A DNA stretch of 64,000 nucleotides from Serratia sp. PL17 (GTDB lineage Bacteria > Pseudomonadota > Gammaproteobacteria > Enterobacterales > Enterobacteriaceae): the NCBI RefSeq assembly GCF_017832355.1, contig NZ_JAFIBY010000001.1:248001-312000 (forward strand), in the 5' to 3' direction. The position numbers and the translations under genes are program-made. Every line of letters starts with the position of its first letter. The stretch's first letter is position 1. Positions 8,553 to 16,502 of this stretch are shown here, in pieces. The notes under the pieces were generated by a model, which made no database searches, had not been told where the DNA came from, and saw only the letters and a program-made list of their open reading frames with translations.

Positions 8553-9287
8553 TTATTTGGCTTCGCTGCCGACGTTCATTGCGCCAGCGTAGTTTGCCCC
8601 CATGCCCCAACTGGCGCCATGTTCACTGGCAATCTTTAAAACTCCGCCGGCCGTGTTTTTGTGGCTCCAATCCTGCTGCCATTCCAGCATCAGCGCCACC
8701 CAGTTTACCGGTGTGGCTCCGGCCTGAATCAGTCGCTGCATCGCATTGTGTTGAGTATCTGCGGTGATATCCCCGGTGACGTCCGACAAAATGTAGACTT
8801 CGTAACCTTCTCCCAGTGCAGACAGCGCCGGCAACATGACGCAACTGGCCGTCCACAGGCCGCCAATAATGATCTTCTTGCGACCAGACTGCTTGATTTG
8901 TTCCACCACCCGAGGATCTTGCCAGACGTTAATCGCGGTGCGGTCATACACCTTCAAATCAGGGCGGGCTTGGGTTACCTGCTGAAAAAACGGGCCAGCA
9001 AAGCTTTTGGCATTAGCTGAGGCCAAAATGGTGGGCACATTAAATACCTTGGCTGCTTTGGCGATGCCCGTGGCGTTGTTCACCAGGTTGGTCTGATCAA
9101 TAGAGGAGATGGTCATGCCGAACATGTCTTGCAGATCGACCATCAATAACAGACTGTTTTCGGCAGTAAGGGGTTGAACGTAGCCAGCTTGACGCGTTGC
9201 GGTGTTCGCTGTCGGTTGCGCCAACGAGGCGAGCGGTGTTGCTGCGCTGCTCAGGCCGAGCAGCAGGGCGATGAGGGTCTTTTTCAT
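8553..9287 (-). CDS. Exported isochorismatase-family cysteine hydrolase
   Basis: 244 residues from ATG 9287 (MKKTLIALLLG), which has AAGGAG six bases upstream; the frame extends seven codons further without support. A clear signal peptide (LLGLSSAATPLASLAQ) makes it periplasmic, unusual since most family members are cytoplasmic. The hydrolase core shows the nucleophile-activating Asp in LLMVDLQDMF and the Cys in GGLWTASCVMLPALSALG. It resembles the YcaC-like branch, whose natural substrates are unknown. It is divergent from a LysR-type gene that probably controls it. Confidence 0.85.
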   Translation of the reverse strand: MKKTLIALLLGLSSAATPLASLAQPTANTATRQAGYVQPLTAENSLLLMVDLQDMFGMTISSIDQTNLVNNATGIAKAAKVFNVPTILASANAKSFAGPFFQQVTQARPDLKVYDRTAINVWQDPRVVEQIKQSGRKKIIIGGLWTASCVMLPALSALGEGYEVYILSDVTGDITADTQHNAMQRLIQAGATPVNWVALMLEWQQDWSHKNTAGGVLKIASEHGASWGMGANYAGAMNVGSEAK

Positions 9288-9319
9288 TTTGAACTCCTTG
9301 ATGATCAACTTATTGATTT

Positions 9320-9338
9320 CACTTCACGTTATGAAGTG
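9320..9338. promoter_or_regulatory. Putative LysR-type regulator site
   Basis: Inverted repeat CACTTCA-N5-TGAAGTG in the 131-base region between the divergent hydrolase and LysR-type genes. Dyads of this kind are the usual LysR binding sites. Confidence 0.55.
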
Positions 9339-9418
9339 GCTGATCTGGAGTTTACTGATGTTGTTTAGGTTAATAATCTGTGGTTTATTTAATTTATAAT
9401 TAACTTTTTGGAAATTAT

Positions 9419-10306
9419 ATGGACGTTTTACTGGCGATGCGGGCATTCCGCCGAGTGGTTGAACGCAACAGTTTTTACAAGGCAGCCGAGGACTTGTCGG
9501 TAACACCCGCGGCCCTCAGCAAGCAGATCAAGCAGTTGGAAACTCGGTTGGGCACGGTGTTGATCGCGCGCACCACGCGTACCATGAGCCTGACCGAGGC
9601 GGGACAGCTGTATTATCAGGAGGCGTGTCGGTTATTAGCAGAGTTTGATGCGCTGGAGCAGTCGGTTGCTGATACGACTCAACGGGTGGCCGGCACGTTA
9701 CGTGTCAATGCGCCGCTGTCATTTGGCCTGATGGTGTTATCACCCTTGTTGCCGCAGTTTATGCAACGCTATCCTGAACTTCAGGTTGAACTGACCCTGG
9801 ATGACCGAGTGTTGGATGTGGTAGCGGCGGGTTTTGATATTTCTCTGCGTATTCGCCGCCATTTACCGGATTCTTCTCTGAGTGCCCGCGCCCTTGCCGA
9901 GGTACAGCAACGGATTTGTGCTGCACCGGCTTATCTGGCGCAATACGGCACTCCGCAGTCGTTGGTGCAGTTGCAGCAGCATCATTGTCTGGCATATTCA
10001 TTAGCTGAAAAGCCTGGGCATTGGCATTTTACGTTGGGTGAAGAAGATATGAGCGTGGTGGTCAAACCGCGGTTCACTGCAAATAACAGCCTGATGCTGC
10101 GTGACATGATTGGCGCAGGGTTAGGCATTGGTTCGTTGCCATCATTTGTCGCCGATCCCGAGATTGCTGCAGGTCGGTTGGTGCGATTATTCCCGGATAG
10201 TGTTAGCCACACCCATCAACTGTTCGCGGTGTACCCGACGCGTCGCCATGTTCAGCAAAAAGTTCGGCTGTTTGCCGATTTTATCCGTGACACCTGGTGC
10301 GCTTAG
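9419..10306 (+). CDS. LysR-family transcriptional regulator
   Basis: 295 residues. The N-terminal winged helix-turn-helix (NSFYKAAEDLSVTPAALSKQ) and the linker helix are followed by the periplasmic-binding-fold effector domain (GTLRVNAPLSFGLMVLSPLL, VAAGFDISLRIRRHLPDSSL), typical of the CrgA-like subgroup. It is divergent from the exported hydrolase gene, which suggests local control. The inducer is unknown. Confidence 0.88.
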   Translation: MDVLLAMRAFRRVVERNSFYKAAEDLSVTPAALSKQIKQLETRLGTVLIARTTRTMSLTEAGQLYYQEACRLLAEFDALEQSVADTTQRVAGTLRVNAPLSFGLMVLSPLLPQFMQRYPELQVELTLDDRVLDVVAAGFDISLRIRRHLPDSSLSARALAEVQQRICAAPAYLAQYGTPQSLVQLQQHHCLAYSLAEKPGHWHFTLGEEDMSVVVKPRFTANNSLMLRDMIGAGLGIGSLPSFVADPEIAAGRLVRLFPDSVSHTHQLFAVYPTRRHVQQKVRLFADFIRDTWCA

Positions 10307-10440
10307 CGCGTTTCTTTGATCGTTGACAGCCTGGTCCTTTTGTCTTATTCATAACTGATGAACAGAAGCCTTTTTTCATTCGCGCAGATTATTATCACCA
10401 TTCTCAGAGTGGTGGGATAGCGCGTCTGTTATAAGCGAAA

Positions 10441-10459
10441 CCCCGCCAGTCAGGCGGGG
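10441..10459. terminator. Hairpin between the LysR-type gene and the P-loop kinase gene
   Basis: Seven-base arms (CCCCGCC / GGCGGGG) with a five-base loop. A short T-tract follows only on the minus strand, so on the plus strand it may act as a boundary or leader structure ahead of the kinase gene rather than as a full terminator. Confidence 0.45.
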
Positions 10460-10505
10460 CAAAAAGGTCCTCCGACTGGCAATATAATATCCCCAGGAGG
10501 CACTT

Positions 10506-11006
10506 ATGAAGAATCATCCCCCCGCCGTTTTACACCTGATGTGCGGTAAAGCCGGCTCCGGCAAGTCAACATTGGCGAATAGCCTGGCACAGCAAGCCGA
10601 TACATTGTTGCTGGTTGAAGACAGTTGGTTGGCGACGTTGTATGAACAACAGATGGCGACCCTGCAAGACTACGCCCGTTATTCAGCTCGCTTACGCCAG
10701 GCGTTGAGTGAGCACATTGTGCAACTGCTGGCTAATGGGCTGTCTGTGGTACTGGATTTCCCGATGAATACGCCGGATCGCCGGCTGTGGGCCAGGCAAT
10801 TAGCCGATCGGGCTGGCGTTGACCATTGCCTGCATTTTTTGGAAGTGAGCGATGCGCAGTGCAAGAGCCGGATAAGAATCAGAAACGAGCGCGGCGATCA
10901 TCCCTTCGTGTTAACCGAAGAGGCATTTGATTTACTCACTCAATACTTTGTGGGGCCTTCGGAAGAAGAACGATTGACCATTGTCCGTTATGGCGATCAA
11001 GCGTAA
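10506..11006 (+). CDS. P-loop kinase-like ATPase (AAA_33 / zeta-like fold)
   Basis: 166 residues. Walker A is at residues 14-21 (GKAGSGKST), and a Walker-B-like segment (GLSVVLDFPMNTPDRR) is at about residue 78. The overall shape is the predicted-kinase family AAA_33, related to chloramphenicol phosphotransferase and zeta-toxin folds. The late R-rich helix (CKSRIRIRNERGDHPF) fits the phosphate-sensing lid. CAGGAGG stands before the ATG. No antitoxin-like partner is next to it, so I do not call it a toxin. Substrate unknown. Confidence 0.8.
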   Translation: MKNHPPAVLHLMCGKAGSGKSTLANSLAQQADTLLLVEDSWLATLYEQQMATLQDYARYSARLRQALSEHIVQLLANGLSVVLDFPMNTPDRRLWARQLADRAGVDHCLHFLEVSDAQCKSRIRIRNERGDHPFVLTEEAFDLLTQYFVGPSEEERLTIVRYGDQA

Positions 11007-11018
11007 ACACCCTGTGTT

Positions 11019-11047
11019 AAGGCAGGCCCTGATTCGGGCACTGCCTT
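11019..11047. terminator. Bidirectional terminator hairpin
   Basis: Complementary arms AAGGCAG-GCCC and GGGC-A-CTGCCTT (one bulged base) lie between the convergent P-loop kinase gene and the YjhQ-like gene, so the hairpin can end both transcripts. Confidence 0.6.
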
Positions 11048-11055
11048 ATGTAGCG

Positions 11056-11562
11056 TTATACCGTAGCGTCAAATGCACAATGGAAAGTGACCGTGCCCTG
11101 CGGGAATGGGCCACTGAATGACAGAGCCTGGAAATACTCAGCTGGAATGCCCGGCAGTGTCAGACCTGCCTGTGCCATGAAACCAAAGCGGCCGTAGTAA
11201 CCTGGATTGCCCAGCACCACACAACCCGCTCCGCTGCTTTCTTGCAGTTCGGTCAACAGTTGGCGGATCAATTGGCTGCCTATCCCCTGATTCTGGTAAG
11301 CCGGCAGCACCGAAACCGGCGCCAGTCCGTACCAGCCTTTCTCGCCGTTGCTGATCGTTACCGGTGATAAGGCGGCGTGCCCAATCAGTATGCCATCCCG
11401 CTCGGCAACCAAAGATAAGGATAAGGCACCGGCACGTCGCAGCGCGTTGACAATAAACTGCTCCGTATGGCTGCTGTGCTCCTCACTCAAAAATGCGGCA
11501 GCGGTCAGGGCTTCGATGGCGCAGATGTCGCCCGATTCTTCATGACGAATAATAAAAGTCAT
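11056..11562 (-). CDS. yjhQ: YjhQ-like GNAT acetyltransferase (candidate antitoxin of YjhX)
   Basis: 168 residues from ATG 11562 (MTFIIRHEES), supported by GGAG upstream; the longer frame to 11643 would run into the end of the yjhX gene. The GNAT fold is clear: the acetyl-CoA motif VSVLPAYQNQGIGSQLIRQL and the GCVVLGNPGYYGRFGF segment typical of the YhbS/YjhQ branch. It lies 58 bases downstream of yjhX on the same strand. In E. coli, yjhX and yjhQ form the same pair and are annotated as toxin and antitoxin, so this is likely that module. If that fails, it is a generic acetyltransferase. Confidence 0.78.
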   Translation of the reverse strand: MTFIIRHEESGDICAIEALTAAAFLSEEHSSHTEQFIVNALRRAGALSLSLVAERDGILIGHAALSPVTISNGEKGWYGLAPVSVLPAYQNQGIGSQLIRQLLTELQESSGAGCVVLGNPGYYGRFGFMAQAGLTLPGIPAEYFQALSFSGPFPQGTVTFHCAFDATV

Positions 11563-11620
11563 AACAGTCTCCAAATAAGAGTGAAACCGGCCAAAGCCTA
11601 GGCCTGACCGGTAAAAATGA

Positions 11621-11878
11621 TTAGCGATTATCCAATTGCGCACGTACGGCTTTCAGCCCGGTGATAGTTACGCGATAAGGGCGTCCCTGGCGGGAAAGGA
11701 TCATGCGTTTGGTTTTGAGTTTGGTAAAGATGGGTAGAGAGCAATCGGCCAGGCCTAGCCCTTCGCGGGTAAAGCATTGAACGTGGGTCACACGACCCGC
11801 GTTATCACGGGTGAACGCGATATAACCACCTTTAGCCAACACGTGCAGCACGCGTTGTTCCGCTTTGGAAATGTTCAT
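11621..11878 (-). CDS. yjhX: YjhX-family protein (predicted toxin)
   Basis: 85 residues from ATG 11878 ([20 protein letters not shown]), exactly the length of E. coli YjhX; the 29 codons upstream in frame have no ribosome site. Matches to YjhX include [12 protein letters not shown], REGLxLADC, LKTK and the C-terminus VRAQLDNR. YjhX (UPF0386) is annotated in E. coli as the toxin of a YjhX-YjhQ pair and has been described as topoisomerase-inhibiting. The downstream acetyltransferase is the matching partner. An inverted repeat upstream could be the autoregulatory operator. Confidence 0.88.
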   Translation of the reverse strand: MNISKAEQRVLHVLAKGGYIAFTRDNAGRVTHVQCFTREGLGLADCSLPIFTKLKTKRMILSRQGRPYRVTITGLKAVRAQLDNR

Positions 11879-11906
11879 GTTGAGAAATCCTGCAGTAAAC
11901 CCAGAT

Positions 11907-11932
11907 ACACGCATCCCCACGCAAATGCGTGT
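11907..11932. promoter_or_regulatory. Inverted repeat upstream of yjhX
   Basis: Eight-base arms ACACGCAT and ATGCGTGT separated by ten bases, 29 bases before the yjhX start. It is a candidate operator for autoregulation of the pair, by analogy with other toxin-antitoxin operons. Confidence 0.45.
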
Positions 11933-12017
11933 CGGATACGTCAGAACCTCCTGCCAAAACGGCAAGGAAGTGACTATCGGGTCGCTACAATCTCCAACAT
12001 ACAGGCCTCGGGTAGTG

Positions 12018-12037
12018 AAAAACGCCAGAAAGGCGTT
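12018..12037 (-). terminator. Terminator of the cynTS transcript
   Basis: On the minus strand, AACGCC-TTTCT-GGCGTT is followed by a run of T, a standard Rho-independent terminator. It lies about 70 bases past cynS, after a second hairpin at 12081-12099. Confidence 0.7.
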
Positions 12038-12080
12038 AGAACGCAGTTAATTTAGCCAAGGATTGTCGGGTTGTCAATTT

Positions 12081-12099
12081 GCCGGTGGGGGCCACCGGC
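12081..12099 (-). terminator. Hairpin just after cynS
   Basis: Perfect eight-base arms GCCGGTGG / CCACCGGC with a three-base loop, ten bases past the cynS stop. It lacks a good T-run, so it may protect the mRNA end or act together with the hairpin at 12018-12037. Confidence 0.5.
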
Positions 12100-12108
12100 A
12101 ATGGGCTA

Positions 12109-12579
12109 TCAGAAAGGTTTAGTGGGAAGGTATTTGCCGTCCAGGGTGATCACGGCACGTTCGCCACCGTCCGGGTCCGGCACTTTTTTGATGTCCAGTT
12201 TGAAGTTGATCGCGCTGATAATGCCGTCGCCAAACTGTTCATGCACCAGGGCTTTCAGCGTGGAACCATAAATCTGCACCATTTCGTAGAAGCGATAAAT
12301 GGTCGGATCGGTCGGTACACCGCCAGGGATGCTGCCGCGTAGCGGGATGGTTTGCAGCAGACGTACGGCGTCTTCGTCCAGATCGAGCTTAGCGGCAACG
12401 GCGCGGGCAGCCTGTTCTGGTAGCGGGTGCTGTCCCAGCAGCGCCGCGGTGACAAACGCCAGGCTCAGGCCGGTACCTTCATTAATCGCTTCGAAGGTCA
12501 GGTTTTTGCGGATCTTGGCGTCCATAATGATGTCGGTTAAGGCTTCGCGTGAAGATGAGTGATGCAGTGACTGTGTCAT
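12109..12579 (-). CDS. cynS: Cyanate hydratase (cyanase)
   Basis: 156 residues, the length of E. coli CynS. It converts cyanate and bicarbonate to ammonia and carbon dioxide as a homodecamer. The family's active-site region is present ([20 protein letters not shown], then [11 protein letters not shown]), covering the conserved Arg, Glu and Ser positions. AAGGAG lies before the ATG. It is downstream of cynT by 23 bases, and the two are divergent from cynR. No cynX follows. Confidence 0.96.
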   Translation of the reverse strand: MTQSLHHSSSREALTDIIMDAKIRKNLTFEAINEGTGLSLAFVTAALLGQHPLPEQAARAVAAKLDLDEDAVRLLQTIPLRGSIPGGVPTDPTIYRFYEMVQIYGSTLKALVHEQFGDGIISAINFKLDIKKVPDPDGGERAVITLDGKYLPTKPF

Positions 12580-12602
12580 ATTGTCTCCTTTAATAAATGA
12601 AA

Positions 12603-13256
12603 TTAAAAACGGGCTACGGCAGGGGTTGCCGTGACTTCAGGATTAGTGGCTAACGGAATAAAGCGTCGGGTTTCACCATCCAGCGCTTCGATGCAGCCGC
12701 TGGCGATGTCGTAAACCCAGCCGTGCAGCTTCAGTCGCCCCTGTTCAAGCGCCAGGGCAACGGAAGGGTGGGTTTTAATATTGGTCAGTTGCGCGATGAC
12801 GTTCTCACGGACCATAGCACTGACGCGTTCCCCTTCGGAGGCATGCGGATAAGCCTGATTGACCACCTTGGCGGAATCGGCGTAGCGCAGCCAGTTTGCT
12901 ACGGTCGGCATATGATCCAGGCACTGGCAAGTGGCAATCGCCGTCATCGCGCCACAGTCGGAATGCCCGCAGATCACGATATCTTCCACGCCGAGCGCAG
13001 AGACGGCATATTCCACTGATGCGGAGACGCCACCCGGCTCGGGGCCGAACGAAGGCACAATATTGCCGGCATTGCGGATCACAAACAGGTCGCCAGGTTC
13101 ACGCTGGGTAATCAGTTCCGGCACCAGACGGCTGTCAGAACATGAGATAAACAGGGTGCGCGGGCTTTGTTGGGTAGCCAATTGCTGGAACAATGCCGTA
13201 CGTTCGACGAATGCTTCGCGCTGGAACTTCAGAAAACCCTCGATCACTTCTTTCAT
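12603..13256 (-). CDS. cynT: Beta-class carbonic anhydrase of the cyanate operon
   Basis: 217 residues. The zinc ligands of beta carbonic anhydrases are visible: Cys and Asp in [14 protein letters not shown] and His-X2-Cys in [11 protein letters not shown]. Its role with cyanase is to return the carbon dioxide produced to bicarbonate so the cell is not depleted. It is the first gene of the cyn transcript, divergent from cynR. The assignment to cynT rather than another beta anhydrase rests mainly on the neighbours cynS and cynR. Confidence 0.94.
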   Translation of the reverse strand: MKEVIEGFLKFQREAFVERTALFQQLATQQSPRTLFISCSDSRLVPELITQREPGDLFVIRNAGNIVPSFGPEPGGVSASVEYAVSALGVEDIVICGHSDCGAMTAIATCQCLDHMPTVANWLRYADSAKVVNQAYPHASEGERVSAMVRENVIAQLTNIKTHPSVALALEQGRLKLHGWVYDIASGCIEALDGETRRFIPLATNPEVTATPAVARF

Positions 13257-13314
13257 ATTTTCTCCATCGGGTTGCTGTTAAGCGATGGATGCATCATGCG
13301 CCGTACTGGCTATA

Positions 13315-13327
13315 GGGTCTAAGACCC
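13315..13327. promoter_or_regulatory. Putative CynR-binding dyad
   Basis: GGGTC-TAA-GACCC lies in the 114-base region between cynT and cynR, flanked by ATA and TTTAT. CynR of E. coli binds this divergent region to activate cynTS with cyanate and to repress itself. Confidence 0.55.
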
Positions 13328-13370
13328 ATTTATAATGATGGCCATAGGAATTACCAATAGTAGGTGCGCT

Positions 13371-14252
13371 ATGCTGTTACGACACATCCGTTATTTTCTC
13401 GCCGTTGCCGAGCAGGGTAATTTCACCCGCGCGGCCGAAGTGCTGCATGTCTCCCAACCCACGTTATCGCAGCAAATCAAGCAGTTGGAAGAGCAACTAG
13501 GCACCCCCCTGTTTGATCGCACCGGACGCGCGGTACGTTTGACCGACGCCGGCGCGGCCTGGATGCGCTATGCCCGGCTGGCATTGCAAGATCTGGAGGC
13601 AGGAACGCGGGCAATTCATGATGTGGCGACATTGGAACGCGGTAGCCTGCGGTTAGCCATGACACCCACGTTTACCGCCTATCTGATTGGGCCGGTTATC
13701 GACGCTTTTTATCGGCGTTATCCGGGCGTTTCGGTGAGTATTCATGAAATGACGCAGGACAGGATTGAGGCGCAGTTGGCGGAAGATCGGTTGGATTTGG
13801 GCATTGCTTTCGGCCAGGCGCAATCGGCGGATATTGAAGCAGAGGATTTGTTTAGCGAGTCACTGAATATGATGGTTGGGACTCATCATCCGCTGGCTCA
13901 ACAGCGCGAACCTTTGTCTGCGCAAGCGTTCGAACAGCAGCCGTTGGTGTTGCTCAGTGAGGACTTCGCGACTCGTCAGTTTATCGACGATTATTGCCAG
14001 CGGCTGGGCATTCGTCCCCGAGTGGCGATGGAGGCCAATGCGATTGGCGCCATCATTGACATTGTGCGCCGTAGCCAACTGGCGACCTTGCTGCCGGCGG
14101 CGATTGCCTTAGAAAACCCACAGTTGCACCCGGTATCACTTATTGACGCCATGCCTGTGCGCCAGGTGGTATTGCTGCAACGCAAGGGTGCCTACCGTAG
14201 CGCAGCGTCGCAGGCGTTTATCGAGGTTTTGCATCGGCAAAATTTTATGTAG
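13371..14252 (+). CDS. cynR: LysR-type activator of the cyanate operon
   Basis: 293 residues from ATG 13371 (MLLRHIRYFLAVAEQGNFTR); the 12 codons upstream lie in the promoter region. The sequence follows E. coli CynR closely (LHVSQPTLSQQIKQLEEQLG, RAIHDVATLERGSLRLAMTP, LVLLSEDFATRQFID). It has the standard LysR winged helix and effector-binding domain. Divergent from cynT, as in E. coli. Cyanate or azide is the known inducer in E. coli. Confidence 0.92.
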   Translation: MLLRHIRYFLAVAEQGNFTRAAEVLHVSQPTLSQQIKQLEEQLGTPLFDRTGRAVRLTDAGAAWMRYARLALQDLEAGTRAIHDVATLERGSLRLAMTPTFTAYLIGPVIDAFYRRYPGVSVSIHEMTQDRIEAQLAEDRLDLGIAFGQAQSADIEAEDLFSESLNMMVGTHHPLAQQREPLSAQAFEQQPLVLLSEDFATRQFIDDYCQRLGIRPRVAMEANAIGAIIDIVRRSQLATLLPAAIALENPQLHPVSLIDAMPVRQVVLLQRKGAYRSAASQAFIEVLHRQNFM

Positions 14253-14290
14253 GGATGTCCGGGTATGCTGGCTAACCTGGCGGTCGCAAA

Positions 14291-15208
14291 TCACGGGATC
14301 CTGGCGGTTTGCAGACAGAGTTCCTGCTGCCATCGCAGAGTCAAGAAATCAACCAGAGCTCGCGCTGCTGGCCCCACGGGCCCCGGCGGATAAACGGAAT
14401 ATACCCCGGTCTCTCTGCCAGCCCATTTCGGCAATACCTGCACCAACGCCCCCAAATGTATGGCATCGGCCATGGTCACTGCGGAATGAAAGGCGATGCC
14501 TTGTCCGTCGAGGCAAAATTGCTTAACAGCATCACCATTGTCCGCACGCATTCGGCCCTTGGGGCGAAAAACGGTTTCACCCGCAGGACCAAACAGGCGC
14601 CAGTTATCGCCGTCGTGGCTTGCCGTCGATACCAGACAAGCGTGCTGTTGCAGTTCTTCCAGATCGGTGGGTTCGCCAAATTGTTGCAGATAGCGCGGTG
14701 AGGCAACCAGAATACGACGATTATTGAGAAGCTTACGCGCGACCAAACTCGAATCCGGCAAACGACCGATGCGGATAGCCACCGCCACGCGTTCCGCGAC
14801 GATATCGACATAACGGTCGGTCATCAGCAGGTCTACGCGTAATTGGGGATATTGCACCATAAAGGACGACAGATGCGGTGCCACATGGAGGCGTCCAAAA
14901 GACAACGAAGTGCTGAGCCGTAGCGTTCCCCTTGGCTGGCTTTTTTCATCGCGCATGCGCTCATAAGCGATACGTAATTGCTCAAGGGCGTTACTGCAAT
15001 CAATGAAATAACGTTGTCCGGCGTCGGTGAGTGACATTGCGCGGGTGGTGCGATTGATCAGCAACATATCAACCTGCTGCTCAAGTTTCTTGACCAAGCG
15101 GCTAACTGCGGAAGGGGTCATGCTCAGCGCTTGCGCCGCCTTAGCGAAGCTTTGGTGTTCCGCCACTGCGACAAAGGCTTTCACCAGGTGTAAGGAAGGC
15201 TCTTCCAT
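14291..15208 (-). CDS. LysR-family regulator (CrgA-like)
   Basis: 305 residues. Helix-turn-helix QSFAKAAQALSMTPSAVSRL, then the effector domain (GTLRLSTSLSFGRLHVAPHL and IRIGRLPDSSLVARKL), as in the CrgA-like branch. It is convergent with cynR and divergent from the PEP-mutase-like gene at 15298, which it probably controls. A small dyad GAAT-N7-ATTC at 15226-15240 lies between them. Inducer unknown. Confidence 0.88.
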   Translation of the reverse strand: MEEPSLHLVKAFVAVAEHQSFAKAAQALSMTPSAVSRLVKKLEQQVDMLLINRTTRAMSLTDAGQRYFIDCSNALEQLRIAYERMRDEKSQPRGTLRLSTSLSFGRLHVAPHLSSFMVQYPQLRVDLLMTDRYVDIVAERVAVAIRIGRLPDSSLVARKLLNNRRILVASPRYLQQFGEPTDLEELQQHACLVSTASHDGDNWRLFGPAGETVFRPKGRMRADNGDAVKQFCLDGQGIAFHSAVTMADAIHLGALVQVLPKWAGRETGVYSVYPPGPVGPAARALVDFLTLRWQQELCLQTARIP

Positions 15209-15225
15209 TCGTTCTCCTAAGGAAT

Positions 15226-15240
15226 GAATGTCTGAAATTC
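15226..15240. promoter_or_regulatory. Possible LysR-type site
   Basis: Short dyad GAAT-N7-ATTC between divergent genes, 18 bases from the LysR-type start. The match is weak and chance is a real alternative. Confidence 0.3.
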
Positions 15241-15297
15241 GTGGCTATTATCATCCATATTGGCGGTGGTTAGAATGCGTTTTTTCGGGAGAATTTT

Positions 15298-16107
15298 ATG
15301 GACCTCAATAATAACGCCACCGTTTTTGCCCATTTACACCGTCAACCTCATCCATTGCGGCTACCCAATGCCTGTGATGCCGGTAGCGCATTACTGATTG
15401 AAAGCCTTGGCGCCGCGGCGATTGCGACAACCAGCGCCGGCGTTGCGTGGTCATTGGGCTATCGCGATGGAGATAAATTGCCGTTGGAGCTGCATCTTGC
15501 AAGTATCGCTTCGATAGCACGCGTGATTAACGTACCGCTCAGTGTCGACATTGAAGGTGGCTATGCCACGGCGGAACACAGCCTTGAACGTGTAGTAGCA
15601 CGTTTTATTGATGTCGGCGCGGTCGGTATCAATATTCAGGATGGCGTGGACCAGCCGCAAACGCTATGTGAAAAAATTGGCCTGGCGCGCAAAGTCGCGG
15701 AACGGATGGGCGTCAAACTTTACATCAATGCCCGTACGGATGTTTACGCGCGCAATTTGGTACCTGCCGCCATGCAGGTGGATGAAACGTTGGCGCGTGC
15801 CAAATTGTACCGCGACGCAGGGGCGGACGGCCTGTTTGTTTTGGGGGTGACCGATCCGCAGGCCATCCGTGAAATTTCCGACAATACGGAACTGCTGCTA
15901 AACGTGATCGCCTGGCCCGGTCTTTTGCCTGCCGATCAGCTTGCCGCCCTGGGAGTAAGACGGGTCAGCGTCGGCTCATGGATCCCGCAAACGTTATGGT
16001 CGCACACCGCAAAATTGACCACGGATTTTCTTACGGATGGCGGTTCCGAACCCTTGTTTAGTGACGCGGCACCCTATGCACGCATCAATGGCTGTTTTCC
16101 TGATTGA
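15298..16107 (+). CDS. Isocitrate lyase / PEP mutase superfamily enzyme
   Basis: 269 residues. The family landmarks are present: LRLPNACDAGSALLIESLG near the N-terminus, the metal-binding region PLSVDIEGGYA, GAVGINIQDG, and YINARTDVYARN. GGGAG lies before the ATG. Members include PrpB (methylisocitrate lyase), oxaloacetate decarboxylases and phosphonomutases. This branch is usually annotated only to superfamily level. It lacks the KKCGH-type loop of isocitrate and methylisocitrate lyases, so I do not call it prpB. Divergent from a LysR-type gene. Confidence 0.82.
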   Translation: MDLNNNATVFAHLHRQPHPLRLPNACDAGSALLIESLGAAAIATTSAGVAWSLGYRDGDKLPLELHLASIASIARVINVPLSVDIEGGYATAEHSLERVVARFIDVGAVGINIQDGVDQPQTLCEKIGLARKVAERMGVKLYINARTDVYARNLVPAAMQVDETLARAKLYRDAGADGLFVLGVTDPQAIREISDNTELLLNVIAWPGLLPADQLAALGVRRVSVGSWIPQTLWSHTAKLTTDFLTDGGSEPLFSDAAPYARINGCFPD

Positions 16108-16502
16108 GCCATCGCTCTATTGAGAATAGAAACGGGATACGCCTGTGATTTCCAGCGTCACGTTAACCCCAAAAGATGAACCAAGCCGACGCCAAGGCAA
16201 ATTAATTAGCTGAGGATAATAAAACGGTTGATCCTGCCGGTCCGCGTAAGGCGAAAGGGCCGGCAGCCTAACCCGAGGCGCTTAGCATATGGAAATAACA
16301 TTAATCTTAGGGTGTGATATGACACCTTAATAGCAGAAAGGAAAATAGAAAATAAGTGACAGCTTGAGGTTATTAACTTACTCATCATGGGTTCGATACA
16401 GAATAATAATATTATCTTTTGTAATCAGGTTGACGAGTTTATTTTGTGCAATTATTACTAATAAATATTGATGAATCAATAACTCAGCAACGAGGCGAGC
16501 AT
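16108..16502. other. Intergenic region without a recognised gene
   Basis: About 395 bases, AT-rich from 16290 on. It contains a hairpin with seven-base arms CTGCCGG / CCGGCAG (16234-16240 and 16260-16266). The downstream DUF4239-like gene needs a promoter here; no box stands out enough to mark. Confidence 0.5.

Noticed and set aside
10506-11006. P-loop protein as a zeta-type toxin
   Set aside because: No adjacent epsilon-like antitoxin, and the protein fits the general AAA_33 kinase family.
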